Shown piece by piece: positions 29,690-29,904 of a stretch of DNA of 29,904 bases. The position numbers were made by a program, and so were the translations under genes. The stretch's first letter is position 1. Each line of letters begins with the position of its first letter. Origin of the DNA: SXRF01 sp964624555 (GTDB lineage Bacteria > Pseudomonadota > Alphaproteobacteria > Rickettsiales > SXRF01); assembly GCA_964624555.1 (NCBI GenBank), contig CAZUXB010000026.1, positions 1-29,904 of the forward strand. Reading direction: 5' to 3'. Below the pieces are notes generated by a model. That model saw only the letters and a program-made list of their open reading frames with translations. It did not search any database and was not told where the DNA came from.

Positions 29690-29904
29690 TTGCTTTCCTA
29701 ATTGTAAAAATATGCCGAAAATTCCCACGCCCTACATAACCAATCACAATCATTCTATCCTTAAGAAAACCATAGCATATAATGCGTGTTTCTCCATAAT
29801 CTTTGCGGGTATCTTCCATTTCATAGGTATCTCCAGCAAAAACTTCTATAGCATCTTCAAAGTCAACTCCACGCTCTTTAAGAGTCAAGTCACGCTTCTT
29901 TTTG
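29643..29904 (-). CDS. brnT: BrnT-family toxin, 5' end cut by the window
   Basis: At least 87 codons are visible; the frame is still open at the right edge, so the true start lies outside. The visible part KERGVDFEDAIEVFAGD, DTRKDYGETRIICYGFL, DRMIVIGYVGRG and RHIFTIRKANEKEQ carries the BrnT signatures, including the Arg-Lys-Asp-Tyr-Gly-Glu and RKAN motifs. BrnT is a RelE-fold ribonuclease that inhibits translation. A TTG at 29888 could act as a start but would remove the usual N-terminal strand. It is upstream of and overlaps brnA, the standard toxin-first order of this family. Confidence 0.88.
   Translation of the reverse strand, partial: KKKRDLTLKERGVDFEDAIEVFAGDTYEMEDTRKDYGETRIICYGFLKDRMIVIGYVGRGNFRHIFTIRKANEKEQKKIRQRFKEN

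Overview
The window is a compact bacterial chromosome segment that reads as alphaproteobacterial. The evidence is the alphaproteobacterial small protein Usg, the block mnmE-mnmG-rsmG-parA-parB, a NifU/Nfu scaffold of the Nfu_N plus CxxC type, and a BrnT/BrnA toxin-antitoxin pair. I cannot name the genus. The MSHA-type secretin and the many palindromic repeats lying inside or against genes would fit a Micavibrio-like, Rhodospirillales-like or Rickettsiales-adjacent lineage, but that is inference. I found no tRNA, rRNA, CRISPR array, transposase or prophage gene, and no stretch of more than 300 bases without a gene.

Layout. 1-1418 (-): two tandem secreted PEBP-family proteins. 1531-3014 (+): nfu and secF, overlapping by one base. 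3086-4425 (-): a small lipoprotein and obgE. 4521-6161 (+): prfC (peptide release factor 3), carrying an in-frame palindromic element. 6155-11481: a small surface-glycan cluster, with SDR epimerase, two glycosyltransferases and a DegT-type sugar aminotransferase on (-), a divergent cupin on (+), and a TIGR04325-type methyltransferase on (-). 11712-15268 (+): an MshL/PilQ-like secretin lipoprotein, an ABC-2-like membrane protein and a membrane-anchored helical/TPR-like protein. 15281-24609 (-): a long co-directional run, in transcription order aroQ, ugpQ-like GDPD, aat, a yejF-like double ABC ATPase, mnmE, mnmG, rsmG, parA, parB. Three parS-like sites lie inside rsmG and mnmG. 24702-27973 (+): thiS, thiG, grxD (CGFS glutaredoxin), hom, usg. 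28063-29904 (-): brnT (cut by the window end), brnA, cysS, all overlapping.

The most striking property is a set of short palindromic repeats that interact with genes. Family A (82-85 bp, folding as a three-way junction) occurs between secF and obgE, between usg and cysS, and inside prfC, where it adds 27 residues without breaking the frame. Family C (90 bp, GTCAT...ATGAC ends) lies after hom and also forms the last 25 codons and the stop of mnmG. A related 94-bp palindrome between thiS and thiG appears to supply the thiG ribosome binding site. Other GTCAT-ended palindromes flank aat. This resembles the Rickettsia palindromic elements in behaviour, but I cannot link them by sequence here. Separately, 7-bp tandem arrays lie upstream of nfu and inside mnmE, and an 8-bp-period imperfect palindrome separates aroQ from thiS.

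Functionally the window is mostly housekeeping: translation quality and tRNA modification (prfC, mnmE, mnmG, rsmG, cysS, aat, obgE), Fe-S assembly (nfu, grxD), thiazole synthesis (thiS, thiG), amino-acid synthesis (hom, aroQ) and chromosome partition (parABS). The accessory parts are the glycan cluster, the secretin module, the PEBP pair and brnTA.
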